A stretch of DNA of 64,000 nt from Mrakia gelida (Eukaryota > Basidiomycota > Tremellomycetes > Cystofilobasidiales > Mrakiaceae): contig BRON01000004.1 in the NCBI GenBank assembly GCA_024345305.1, forward strand, positions 1,798,001-1,862,000. The letters are read 5' to 3'. The stretch's first letter is position 1, and every line of letters starts with the position of its first letter. The translations under genes were made by a program, and so were the position numbers. Positions 34,466 through 44,636 of the stretch are shown here, one piece after another. The notes under the pieces are model-generated. The model was not told the origin of the DNA. It saw only the letters and a program-made list of their open reading frames with translations, and made no database searches.

Positions 34466-36315
34466 ATGTCCTCAATCTTCAACCTGTAAGCATTCAACCC
34501 CTCTCAGTCCTATCTCTGACCTCGTAGCTGACCCCTCTTCGCCCGATGTCTTGTTGCAGCTCGAATCGAACCAGAAGTAGGTCCTCCACTTCCCTTCAGC
34601 TCAACACAAGACCCCTCTCCTGACCTCTCCTCCTTCTGCTCCCTCTCTCCTTCCTTCTCAGCTTTCAAACCCAAGCAGGCACCCTCAGGGACGAAGCAGT
34701 ATCAGCTCAAGAAGTTTGCTGAATCAACTCTCGTTCGTCCTCGTCCTCTCGTTGGCTCGTACGTGAGGGAGGGAGGGAAGGGAAGGGAGGTCCAAGCTGG
34801 CGAGGTCGTCCTTCAACGGAGAAGCTGACTCTCAACTCTCTCGCTTGTCTATAGGGATCTGGGAACCTGAGAGCGGCTGTCATGCTGCCGGAGGGAGAGG
34901 ACGAGAACGAGTGGATAGCAGTGCATGGTGAGTTCGTGCAAGATCGCGATGGGTTGTGAGCTCGAGCTCAAGGGAGGAGTGGTGCGGGAGCTCGTGTTGT
35001 TTTCCTCTCTCAACTCGAGCTGACTAGACCTCTTCGATCTCGATGGGATCCTATATAGTCGTCGACTTCTTCAACCATGTCAACATGCTCTACGGAACCA
35101 TCACCGAGTTCTGTACGCCCGAAACGGTTCGTTCCTCCGTTCGCCTCCTCACTCGCCTCCTCTTCACTTTCAACAGCTCGACCCCGAATTACAGTGTATC
35201 CTCTACCTCAACTACCTACACTCGACCTGACTCAAACCCATCTTCCTATCTCTGCAGTGCCAAATCATGTCGGCAGGTCCACGGTTCGTCCTTCTTCCTC
35301 TGCTCCCTAACTCTTGCTCCCAACCTCCGACCTCTCGTCCTCGAGCTCACTCAACTTCGTTTCCTTCTTTCTCGACGACCTCAGATACGAGTTCCTCTTC
35401 GAGGATGGATCCACCTACAAGAAACCTACAGCTCTCTCAGCACCTCAATACGTCGACGCTCTCATGACGTGGGTTCAGGGGTTGTTGGACGACGAGGAGG
35501 TCTTCCCTGCTAGGATCGGTGAGTCTCAGCTTCTTCTCTCTTCCTCCAAACGCCTATCTCTCTTCGCCACAGACTTCGACCGCGGCTCTCGTCTTTGAGA
35601 GGAGCAGCTAGCGTGATCAGCTGCTCTCCTTGCGCGTCGAGTCGAGCTCTACTTCGAGCTGACCTCCTTTTGCTTCTCGTCCCGCTCGAACAGGTACTCC
35701 CTTCCCCAAGAACTTCCGTCAAACGTCCCAGACCGTACTGAGGAGGCTGTTCAGGATCTACGGTCACATCTACGCCAGTCACTTCGATCAGATCTGTGCT
35801 TTGGGAATCGAGGGTGAGTCGTTCGTTCGTTCGCGTTTGGACGGAGGTTGAGAGGATGGGAGAGCTTCGCGACTTGATTGGGTCGGGCGACCAACTCAAT
35901 GCTGGATGCATCGAGGATCTCGAGTGCTGGGTTGCGTGCTGGAAGGTTGTGCGGGTGTGCGGGAGGGAAAGGGCAAGAGCTCTCGACTCGAGACGCGTCG
36001 TCTTCGCCCGAGCAAATGACTGACCTCGAGCGCGTCGTTCATTCTCTGTCTGTCCAGCTCATCTCAACACCAACTACCGACACTTCCTTCTCTTTGTCAC
36101 TGAGGTACGTTCCATCTCTCCAGCTCCTCTTCTGGACGACTCTGCTCTCGCTTTGAGCCCTTCGTCCCTAGCCATCGTCCTTCCCACGACGAATGTTGCT
36201 GCCGAGCTAACTTCTTTCCCTTCCTTTTGCCTCACTATAGTTCCAACTCGTCGACAAGAAAGAGCTTCTCCCTCTCGCCGAGTTCAACGACGCAATCCTC
36301 CAGGAGCAAAAGTAG
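34466..36315 (+). CDS. MOB1: MOB1 kinase activator
   Basis: MOB1 activates NDR/LATS-type kinases (Dbf2 in yeast) in mitotic exit and septation. ATG 34466, TAG 36313-36315. Ten exons: 34466-34485 (20 nt), 34560-34576 (17 nt), 34662-34732, 34855-34927, 35059-35126, 35258-35283 (26 nt), 35385-35518, 35694-35813, 36058-36104, 36241-36315; total 651 nt, 216 residues, the usual MOB1 length. Conserved blocks: FKPKQAPSGTKQYQLKKFAE, GSGNLRAAVMLPEGEDENEW, VDFFNHVNMLYGTITEFCTP, MSAGPRYEFLFEDG, TALSAPQYVDALMTWVQGLL, GTPFPKNF, LRRLFRIYGHIYASHFDQIC and AHLNTNYRHFLLFVTEFQLV. The zinc ligands of the family (two Cys, two His) are present: TCQIMSAG follows FCTPE, and HIYASHF supplies His. Identification is firm. 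Confidence 0.96.
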
Positions 36316-37725
36316 TTCAGCTTCGACTCTCCCCTCGCCGTCGCTCCTTTCCTTCCAGGCATACCTCTCCCTTCGGACTTTCTTTCTTACACTATCACGC
36401 TCGTCGTAGTTAGTCTCCTCAGTAGCTGGAAGCCCTGCATTCGAGGTTCGCTTCGTGGTTCGCTTTCGTTTCGTCTCTCTTCGCTTTTTGCTTTTCCCTC
36501 TCATTTTCGCCCAGCTTCCATTTCTTCCCTCTTTCGGATCTCAGCAGATCCTCACTTGATGTCCCCTTCCCTTTCTCTTCTCGTTCTCCTCTGGATAGCA
36601 GTTTCGTCTCGAGCTCTCACATACATGCTTCTCGCGTCGACTCCCTCGCCCTCATGCGAACTTCGCTCGCTCCATTTCCTCGCTCTCCTAGTCGCCGAGC
36701 TGCGAGAGCGTGAAGGGAAGTCTCTGACATGGAAACAGCCAGCTCTGTAGCTGCGATACCGTAAGAACGAAGCTGTGAGCGTGGTTGCGAGTTGCGTGAG
36801 AGGATCCGGAAAAAGACGAGAGCAGGAAGAGGACCGCGCCGCAAAAGAACGTTCGCTGAGAAGAGTCGACGAGCTTGGAAAGGTGGCTCTTTCGTTCAAC
36901 AAAGTGCTGAGGGACGTCGATCTTTGTCTTGGGGGGAGGGCGGAGCGGTGACCTTCAAAGGGAGCTAAGCGGAAGCCCAGCCCAACGAGGGACGGAAGAG
37001 GACGAGCTCGACGACGCGTCCTTCCCTCTTTGCTTTCTTTCTTTTCGCGAGCTGCGAGCGACGACCAGTGATGCTGCTGCCGTTTGGAAGATCTTCTACC
37101 GACTTCTACCGAGCGAGATAGACGAGAGTTGGTTGGTTCTGAGCTGGATTCAGGAATCGATCGCAGACGACGGATTCCTGGAGTCCTCGGTCAAAAGGAA
37201 AAGCAGTCACGTCGGTGGAACAGCTTTGCTTCTTCGTTCTTCGTCTCCCTGAAGCTTTTCTCGTCATCTTCCTTCGGGATACGAGGGCGTCATCTTCCAA
37301 GAAGCTTCCCGCCAACTTTTTACTCTATTTACCCGAATCAGGATGGAAGAGGAAGCGATAGAGACAAGAGACAACAAAGATGGCGGGCGAAGCTGGATCC
37401 GTCGTTTTCGCAGCTTCCGCCCTTGGCCTCACCCTTCTCTTCTCTTTTCGCTCCTTCTCTGCTTCTGTCCTCCAACCACATCCTCCTCCTTGTCTCCACT
37501 ACCTCCTTCCTCTCCCACCCAACCTACCTATTCGATCCTAGCGATCCACCTTCTTGCTTCGACAGCAGATCACCTTCCCTTCACTTCACTTCACTTCCCA
37601 AACTCCCGATCCCTCCTCCCTCCATCTTCCCAACCGAGACAACCCCTGGTTCCTTGCCCTCCTTCCACCCAAGCAACTTCATCAACCCCCCTTTAAACCA
37701 ACCTCACCCTCAACTCCACGCAAAC
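36316..37725. other. Intergenic region: MOB1 3' end and promoter/5' UTR of GH16 gene
   Basis: 1.4 kb without a recognised gene. From about 37400 to the ATG the plus strand is strongly pyrimidine-rich (CT tracts), a common pattern upstream of highly expressed fungal genes. Frames in it lack family resemblance. Confidence 0.45.
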
Positions 37726-39675
37726 ATGCACTTCCTTTCTACTCTCGCTCCTCTCGCTCTCCTCCTCTCTTCGTCGGTCGCCGTCGACGCTGCTGGTCAC
37801 GGTCAAAAACGAGGAGGTCACCGAGCTGCCAAACGAGCTGCTGCTTCAGCTACCTCGTCCTCCGCCGCTACCGCCTACGTTGGACCCACCGCCGCCGAGG
37901 TGTACGCTCAGGATCTCAAGAAGTTCGAGAAAAAGTCCGTCCCCAGGAAGAAGAGGTCGACCTGCTCTTCGGACGACTCCTCCTCCTCCAACTCCACCAC
38001 CACCGTCGTCGTTGATGCTGCCGTTCGACCTTCCTCCTCCGCCTACGTCGGATCCTCCTACGCCGCTACCTCCTCCTCGGCTCCCACTGCTACCAGCTCC
38101 GCTGCTGCTGCTGCTACCACCACGGCTTCGTCGACGGACTACAACTCCCCTTGGTCGCTCGACCTCGAGGCTGTGAGTTTAGCTTTTCCTCGCAGCTCGT
38201 TCGCTCTCTCTTCCGCTGCTCTTTTGCTGACTTCCACTTCCTCTCTGCTCTCTCTACAGTCTGGATCTACCTTCTTCGACTCCTGGGACTTCTGGAACTA
38301 CGACGATCCCACTCACGGAACTGTCGACTACCAAGACGCTGCCACCTCGGTTCGTTAACCTCCCTCGCTCCCTCCTCCTTATCCTCCCGTCTTCGCTCTA
38401 TTTTCGAATTCCGTAGCTGACCTCTATCTTCTCTCCTCTCTTCTCATCTTCGTTCTACAGTGGGCTGAGGGACTCGTCGCTATCAATCCTCAGGGAAACG
38501 CCATCATCGCCGTCGACCAAACCGCCGCGATTGGAGACAGCGTCCGAGGTCGAAAGTCCGTTCGACTTCACTCGACCTACACCTTCAACGGAGGTCTGAT
38601 CATCCTCGACGCCGTCCACATGCCTACCGGTTGCGGAACCTGGCCTGCGTTCTGGGCGAACGGACCCAACTGGCCTTACGGAGGAGAGATCGACATTCTC
38701 GAGGGAGTCAACGGATTCACTCAGAACCAGGTTCGTTCTTCGCTCTTTCTCTCTTTCCTCGACCTTTTCGCGACTCTCGAAGCTGACTCTCACTTCTGCT
38801 TATGCTTTTCGTAGGTCTCGCTTCACACTGGACCCGGCTGCACCATCCCTACCGACTTCGGAGCCTCCTCGACTCTCACCACCGGAAACTTCAACTCGTA
38901 CGACTGTGGATCCGCCGCTACCGATAACCAGGGATGTGGTATGCGTTCTACCACCGCCAACAACTACGGAGCCGATTTCAACACCAACGGTGGAGGAGTC
39001 TACGCTAGTTCGTCCTTCTTCTCGCCTTTGTTTCGCTCTCGATTCGCGCGCGCGTCGTCGTTTCGTCTTCGCCCCAAACTGACCATTCACCTCCCCTTCC
39101 TTCCTTTCTTTTCTCCCTCTTTCAGTGAAGTGGGACACCACCGGTATCTCGGTCTTCTTCTTCCCTCGAGAGGGAATCCCCGCCGACATCACCGCCGGTC
39201 AGCCTCTCCCCTCCACTTGGGGAACTCCTCAGGCCAACTTCCCTTCCACCTCCTGCGACCCCTACACCTTCTTCACCGATAACTTCGCCATTTTCGACAC
39301 CACCTTCTGTGGAGATTGGGCCGGAAACATCTGGCAGGACTCCGGATACGCTGGTGAGTCTTCGCCTCTCGTTTTCGAAAGCTCGTCGTTCGTGTTCGCT
39401 CGAGCTGACTTGCTTCGTCTTCTTGCTTTTGTTCCCCGTTCTCAGGACAATCCACTTCGTGCGCCGCTCAGACTGGATACTCCACCTGTGACTCCTACGT
39501 CCGAAACAACGGAGCCGCCTTCGCCGATGCCTACTGGGAGGTTCGTTCTTCTTTCCCTCTCTTTGCCTTCTCCCTTCTCGCGCGTCGTCCTCTTCTCTCG
39601 CCTTTACTGACTCTTCCTCCCTTCCTCTCCCTCTCACAGGTCTCCTCCGTCAAGTTCTACCAGCCCAAGGCCTAA
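37726..39675 (+). CDS. Secreted GH16 glucanase (endo-1,3(4)-beta-glucanase type)
   Basis: ATG 37726, TAA 39673-39675. Exons: 37726-38172, 38260-38349, 38461-38730, 38815-39007, 39126-39353, 39446-39540, 39640-39675; 1,359 nt, 452 residues. N-terminal signal peptide MHFLSTLAPLALLLSSSVAV, then a basic KR-containing stretch (possible Kex2 sites) and a Ser/Ala/Thr-rich linker likely to be O-glycosylated. The GH16 catalytic centre is GGEIDILEGVN: the E-I-D-x-x-E signature with nucleophile and acid/base Glu. Flanking family blocks are GCGTWPAFWANGPNWPYGGE, SLHTGPGCTIP and TTGISVFFFPREGIPADITA. Several Cys residues suggest disulfides. It probably acts in the wall or medium on beta-1,3/1,4-glucans; exact linkage specificity cannot be read. 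Four of six introns use GTTCGT donors. Confidence 0.92.
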
Positions 39676-40820
39676 AAACCTCTCGTCGGCAGTTCTTCGT
39701 TCCTCCCTCTTCCCTTCAGCACCACACACGACGACGACGCCAGGCTCGACTCCCGCAACGACCCCTTTCCCCTCTCCTCCCTTCTCGATGGCTCTCTTAT
39801 CTATTATGCTCTCCATCATCCCCTCGTTGTTTTTTCCATCACCCATCCATCACCATCATATCCAATCCCCCACCCCTTCCCTCGCAGAGCTAGCTCTCTC
39901 GACGGCCCATCCCACCAACCTCAACCCCACCCCATCCCCCTTCCCTTACTCCCTAGACTTTGCTGCAGCAGTTAGAAGGCGAGGGGTGTGTGTTTCAGTA
40001 TCTTAGGGCGAAGCTGGTTCTTCCCCTTTTTCCAACTCGAAACTCCTCCCCTCTCGTTGACCTTTTCGTTTTCCCCTTCTTTCTCGTTCGCGCACCCCCT
40101 CCATCTCGGTTATCTATCTTTACTTTAGAGGCTCGACGACTTTACAAGTTCGTTATCATTTCCCTTTTGGAGTTCTCCTTCTCTCGCTCTGTCTCTCTCT
40201 TCGTTTCGTTCGTACTCGCGCTAGATCGTGTTGTTTCGGACGAGGGAGGGAGGGAGAGACGAGGAGGAGGAAGTGAAGTCTGAGGTCGAGCTCGCGGGTG
40301 TTTGATCTTTGGGTCTATCTAGCTTTGCTTTTTGCTTGTGATCTTTTCTTTGATGCTTGTGCTTTGGATCTTCGTGGCTGGAACGGAAAGAAAATCTGCG
40401 AGAAAGAAGAGAATGAAAACGAGAGGTCGCGCTTTGGGTCGTGCTACTCCTCTCTTCTCCGTTCAGCTTCGAGCTTTGGTTTTCTTTCGCAAAATTTTGA
40501 ATGCGCTCAGGTCTCCTGCTGTTGCTGAATCGAGAAAACCTGAGAGGGAAGCGAAGGAGAACGAGCGAAGCCTGTCTTTGGCTCGTGCTCGACCTGCTTC
40601 CCTCCGATCAGCTCGCTCGACGTCACCTCCTCGCCCCTTTTTCTTGTTCCTTCCGAGATTGTTTCGATTCGAACCGAAGAGCAAACAAGCTCGCTCAGCC
40701 TTCGCGTTTGCGTCCGAGCGAACGAACTCGCGAAGGAGGACGAAATCCTTCCTTCTCACTCTACTTCGAGATATATTGGATTCTGAAGATGTGGGGAAGC
40801 CCAGAGCTGGCTCAACTTGC
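39676..40820. other. Intergenic region downstream of GH16 gene
   Basis: 1.1 kb up to the left arm of the inverted repeat. Nothing recognisable as a gene; T- and CT-rich to about 40250, then mixed composition. Confidence 0.45.
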
Positions 40821-40864
40821 TCGTCCGAGCGACCCACTTTCCGGCCTGTTCCTTTCATACTTAC

Positions 40865-40957
40865 CTTGTACCGCTGCATCAGAGTCATAAACCTGGTCAG
40901 CATGTTGGGACCCTCCTCATTGCACGGCGACACATTGTCCTCAGGGAGAGGACTCAT
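40865..40957 (-). other. Exon-like fragment inside left repeat arm
   Basis: A 93-nt open segment from ATG (40957) to a GTAAGT donor encodes 31 residues beginning MSPLPEDNVSPCNEEGPNML and ending MQRYK. It looks like a genuine first exon, but I cannot name the family and find no downstream exon. The mirror copy is at 50137-50229. Confidence 0.3.
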
Positions 40958-41043
40958 CGTTGTGGTCGCTTCGGCGGCTTCAGGCGCAGACTATTTGGAT
41001 CAAGGTCGATGTCTCTTCGGAGACGTTGGCCTGCATCAATCAC

Positions 41044-41080
41044 CCTTTTGCTTTTGCTTTTGCTTTTGCTTTTGCTTTTC
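41044..41080. repeat. Short tandem repeat (CTTTTG)n
   Basis: About six hexanucleotide units of CTTTTG. The mirror (CAAAAG)n lies at about 50014-50050 in the right arm. Confidence 0.85.
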
Positions 41081-41703
41081 CTCCCAGACTCCCCGACCTA
41101 CCCTTTGCTTTTCTTTTGTTTGATTGATCCTTTCCTCTTCCACTTTTTTGTCACTACTTTCTTTTCGTCTACCAGCTGCCAGTCTACGAGTCGCGACGGA
41201 GTGTCAACAACGTCGCTCGCCTTCCTCCTCGGAGTCGAGCCTTCCGCCTTCTTTCTTGCCTTCTTCTTTGGCTTCTTTGAGTTCCTTTTGACTCCTTCTT
41301 CCCTGCGTGCTTCGCTTCTTCTTCGTGGAGGCGCGGGTCAGGAGAGAGGGGACAAGAGGATCGATGCGAGCGTCGCGTTGACGAAAGCAGCGAGGTAAGT
41401 ATAACCTTGGTACGCCCTCATCTCCACCTTTTATCTTTGATTTTGATGTCTCAAGCTATGACTACTCTGCGGTCGACGGTCATCGGACGACTGAATCCAG
41501 AACTGACTGATCTCGCGACGCGTCTCGTTTCACTCTCGACTCGCTCAATCGCCTTGACTGCTGCTCTTCCAAGACTCGAGTTGTATGAGTCGTTAAGTAG
41601 TTATTAGGATGAGCGATGAAGGACCATGTTCCTACGAAGAAACGAAGACGAAGCAGAAGAAGTACCAGCAGCTGGCACGAGCGACGAAATTCAATCCCTC
41701 AAC

Positions 41704-42149
41704 TCAGACGACTTCCCCGTTGGGATACCTCGCAGCGTGCTCAGGAGTGAAGAGCTTCTTCCCCTTGATGAAGCTCGTCGTCCAGTTCCCCCAGACTCCA
41801 ATGTAGGGGAAGACCGAAGAGCCGCCGAGAGGACCGATAGGGACGACCTGATGAACGAGGAGAAGAAGAGAAGCGGACGCGGTCAGGCTCGAGAGTTTGA
41901 GAGAATCGGAGGGAGAGAGGAAGAACGAACCAAAACAGCGGGAGGGGGAGCGACGGGGGTGATGGCCTCGGAGGTGATGAAGGCGAGGATGCTGTCGCAG
42001 TGTGGGAGAGGGAGGTGAACTAGTCAGAACGCGTCGAGGAAAGAGGAGTTGAGAGAGCAGACGTCGACCGACTCACTTCTTTGCGACTCCTTTCGCCTCG
42101 AACTGAGCTTTCATGGCTGTGGTACCACCGGGAGAGAACGCGCAGTCTC
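41704..42149 (-). pseudogene. Truncated 3' copy of the FSP1/AMID-type oxidoreductase
   Basis: Mirror of 48945-49390. It carries the last part of exon 7 (from CAFSPGGTTAMKAQFEAKG), exon 8 and exon 9 with intact splice sites and stop (41704-41706), but no promoter or upstream exons. Just beyond 42149 the minus strand still resembles the parent exon 7 (NSSNVLS versus NSSSVLS) but with gaps and frame loss, so the 5' part is decayed rather than simply absent. Confidence 0.75.
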
Positions 42150-42427
42150 TGAAGGAAGTGTGAGAGGACGTTCGACGAGTTGGAGATCGAATCGTCGAGA
42201 CGCGTCGCGGTCGTCGTACTTCCTCGTTCCGCATCACAGTGCTCGTCTACTCCTTAGTACCCGCCTACTCTTTACAAACGAGTGACTCCCGTCTCGGCTG
42301 CTACAAATCTCATGTCTCCTACTTCGCTTCTCCTCTCTTCATTCCAGCACAACTACTAAAGCCACAGTCGCATCAAGATCGTAACACGAACACTCGAACC
42401 CTCAACCCACCCGAAAAGCTAAGATAT

Positions 42428-44233
42428 TTAAGCCTTTCCAGCGCTTCCCAACATCTTCATGAACCTAGTGACCTCCTTCTTGTAGATATCGGAAGCACCG
42501 TCGTAGATCTCAGGCATACCGAGCTTGGCCTCGAGGATGGAGTTGGCGAGGAAAGCGTTGGTAGGATCTCGAGCCCACGAGTTGATGTTGAACTTGGTGA
42601 CTCCACAGGCGACGAGCTCGATCCAGATCTTGTCCTCAAGATCGTCGGTTCCGTGCATGACGAGCTGGGACGGGAGGCAAGGGGAGGAGCGAGAGGTAAG
42701 CGAGCTGAGGTCGAAGAGGAGGGAGAGGGAGAGGGAGAGGGAGAGGGAGGAAGAGAGAGCTCACGTATTGTCCCGCAGGTCGAGTGATGGTGTCGAGCTT
42801 CCTCATCCTGATCGGTTGAGAGGCGGAGCGAAGAGAAGGTCAGCGAACTGAAGGACGAAGGATTGAGGAGCTCGAGGGCCGAAAGGAAGACGCGTCTCAA
42901 AACTCACAAGTCGAACCTGAGGTTGGGCTGCTTGAGGTATCGTCCGTGAAGGTTTCCGATACAAGGAGCGAGGAGGGTAGCTCCAGTCTCTCGCATGAAG
43001 GTCTCGGCCTGTTCGTTCAAGAAGCAAAGAAGTCGAGGTCAGCTCGACGCAAAGGTGGAAGAGGAGGACTCAAGCTCGACAGCAGACGTTCGAAGGAAAC
43101 TGACCTTATCGGGGTTGGTGAGCTGACCATCAGCAATGACTCGAAGACCAGCCTCTCCTCCCTCTAGAGAAAACGAGCGAAAACAAGAAGGAAGAGGTGT
43201 GAGCTCGAGAATCGAAAAGGGAGGAGCGCGAAAGGGAGGGATGGAGGAGGAGAGGGAAGACTCACCCAATCGTCCGAGCTCGACCTCGCAAGCGATTCCC
43301 AACCCAGTAGCTCGAGTGATGTGCTTCTTGGACTGTATCATACCGAATCAAAGGAGTGAAGAGCAGATTGTCAGAACGAACGAAACGGGGAAAGCTCGGC
43401 AAGCGCGAGAAGAGGGCTGAACGAGGTGGCTCGACCCACGATCTGGATGTTCTCCTCATCATCGTCAGCATGACTCGAGTCGACCATGATGGAGTCGAAA
43501 GCAACTCCCTCCTCAGCGAAGGTCAAGGCGGTGTCGATGTCGTGGTCGGTGGTAGCGTGGTCTGTGAGCGAGAAGGAAGTCGAGATCAGCCCTCGAGCTC
43601 GAGATGGGGGGGAAGAGGAGGAGAGAGATGAGAAGAGAAGGACAAACCGAGGTGGATAGCGATGGGGACGGAAGCAGCCTTGGCGAGGGAGAGTAGACAC
43701 TCTGAAAGAAGGAAGGAAGGAGGGAAGGGATCGTGGTCAGTTTGGAGCAGGCAAAGAGGGAAAGCGAGGCGAGCGAGGACGAAGCCGAAGGGGGGAGACG
43801 AGACTCACGAAGTCCAGCCTTTCCCCAGTAGTGAAGGGTAACAGGGAAGATCTCGATGATAGCAGGGGAGTTGTTCTCCTCGGCAGCTCGGATGGTTCCG
43901 ATAGCGGACTGGAGGTCGTAGCTGAAAACGAAAAGAACGGAGGGAGGGAGAGGGAAGGTCAGCTTCGGGAGGATTGAGCCGCATCTCTCCGTTCCCTCTC
44001 TTTCAAGAGCGTCAGAGAGCGAGAAAAATGATACTCACACGTTCATGGCTACGACCTGAAGAGAGCAAGCACGAGCAGAGAGGAGAGGGAAAGAGATAAA
44101 CGTCAGAAGGGAGCTCGGAACAGCAGCGAGCAAAGACGGGAGGGAAGAGGGAGCTCACTCCGTAACCTCCAGCAGCAGCCTTCTCGAGGATGCTGAGGGT
44201 AGCGTTTCCTTTCAGTTGAGCGGGGATGGACAT
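42428..44233 (-). CDS. Class II fructose-bisphosphate/tagatose-bisphosphate aldolase family protein
   Basis: ATG at 44233 (MSIPAQLKGNATLSILEKAA), stop 42428-42430, with about nine exons, including a 17-nt exon at 44055-44039 that supplies VVAMNV. Class II (zinc-dependent) ketose-bisphosphate aldolases cleave hexose bisphosphates to triose phosphates. Visible family features: NNSPAIIEIFPVTLHYWGKA; PIAIHLDHATTDHDIDTALT with the zinc-ligand His and catalytic Asp region; FDSIMVDSSHADDDEENIQI; GIACEVELGRLG; a C-terminal HGTDDLEDKIWIELVACGVT and KFNINSWARD; and the end MKMLGSAGKA. The HGTDD in place of the common HGGSG phosphate-binding loop means substrate may differ from fructose-1,6-bisphosphate. 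The gene lies between the repeat arms, with its 3' end 278 bp from the left arm. Confidence 0.82.
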
Positions 44234-44636
44234 TGTTTTGAGGTTGTGGGAAGGGTAGGTGGTTGAGAAGGGAAGGGTGGGTTGAAGATGATGGTTGATG
44301 GAGAGGAAGTCGAGCCAACCCTCGCCTCTGCCTTTTCGTCGAGTCCAAGGCTGGGTGCGGCGATCCGGTCCGAATGAGCTCTCGCCCCTTCTTTGGCTTC
44401 CCCAGCTCGTCGTTCTCAGAAGGGCCAATGTCCGCTTGCAGAACTGAGAAGGGCTGAGCGCAAATCCGAGGCAAGGAGTAGAGGAGAAAATTGGTTTGGT
44501 TCGTCTTTGCGGAGGAAAGGAGAGCGCGACGAGACAGCCTTGCCCGTCTCTTTTCCCTCTGAAGGAGCGAGGGACAAGCACGAGAAAGTCTTTCCTTTCT
44601 CTCTTCGGTCTGCGAGCGTCGACGTATACCGGGCAT
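44234..44636. other. Promoter region of aldolase-family gene
   Basis: 403 bp between the aldolase ATG and the stop of the upstream MFS gene (same strand). No other feature seen. Confidence 0.4.

Larger units (their letters stand above)
40821..42149 (+). repeat. Left arm of near-perfect 1,329-bp inverted repeat
   Basis: Position x in this arm pairs with position 91094-x in the right arm (48945-50273) without any indel. Checked base by base at both ends (40821-41020 and 42019-42149) and by identical predicted peptides in between. The only mismatches found are two bases near 40834-40836. Outside 42149 the arms lose identity abruptly but remain alignable for about 50 bp with small gaps. Outside 40821 similarity stops; the right arm has a tandem TCGTCCG at that edge. 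Confidence 0.9.

Noticed and set aside
41626..42018. 130-residue open frame present identically in both repeat arms (also 49076-49468, minus strand)
   Set aside because: It is antisense to exons 8-9 of the oxidoreductase and its duplicated fragment. Identity is explained by the repeat, and the peptide has no family features.
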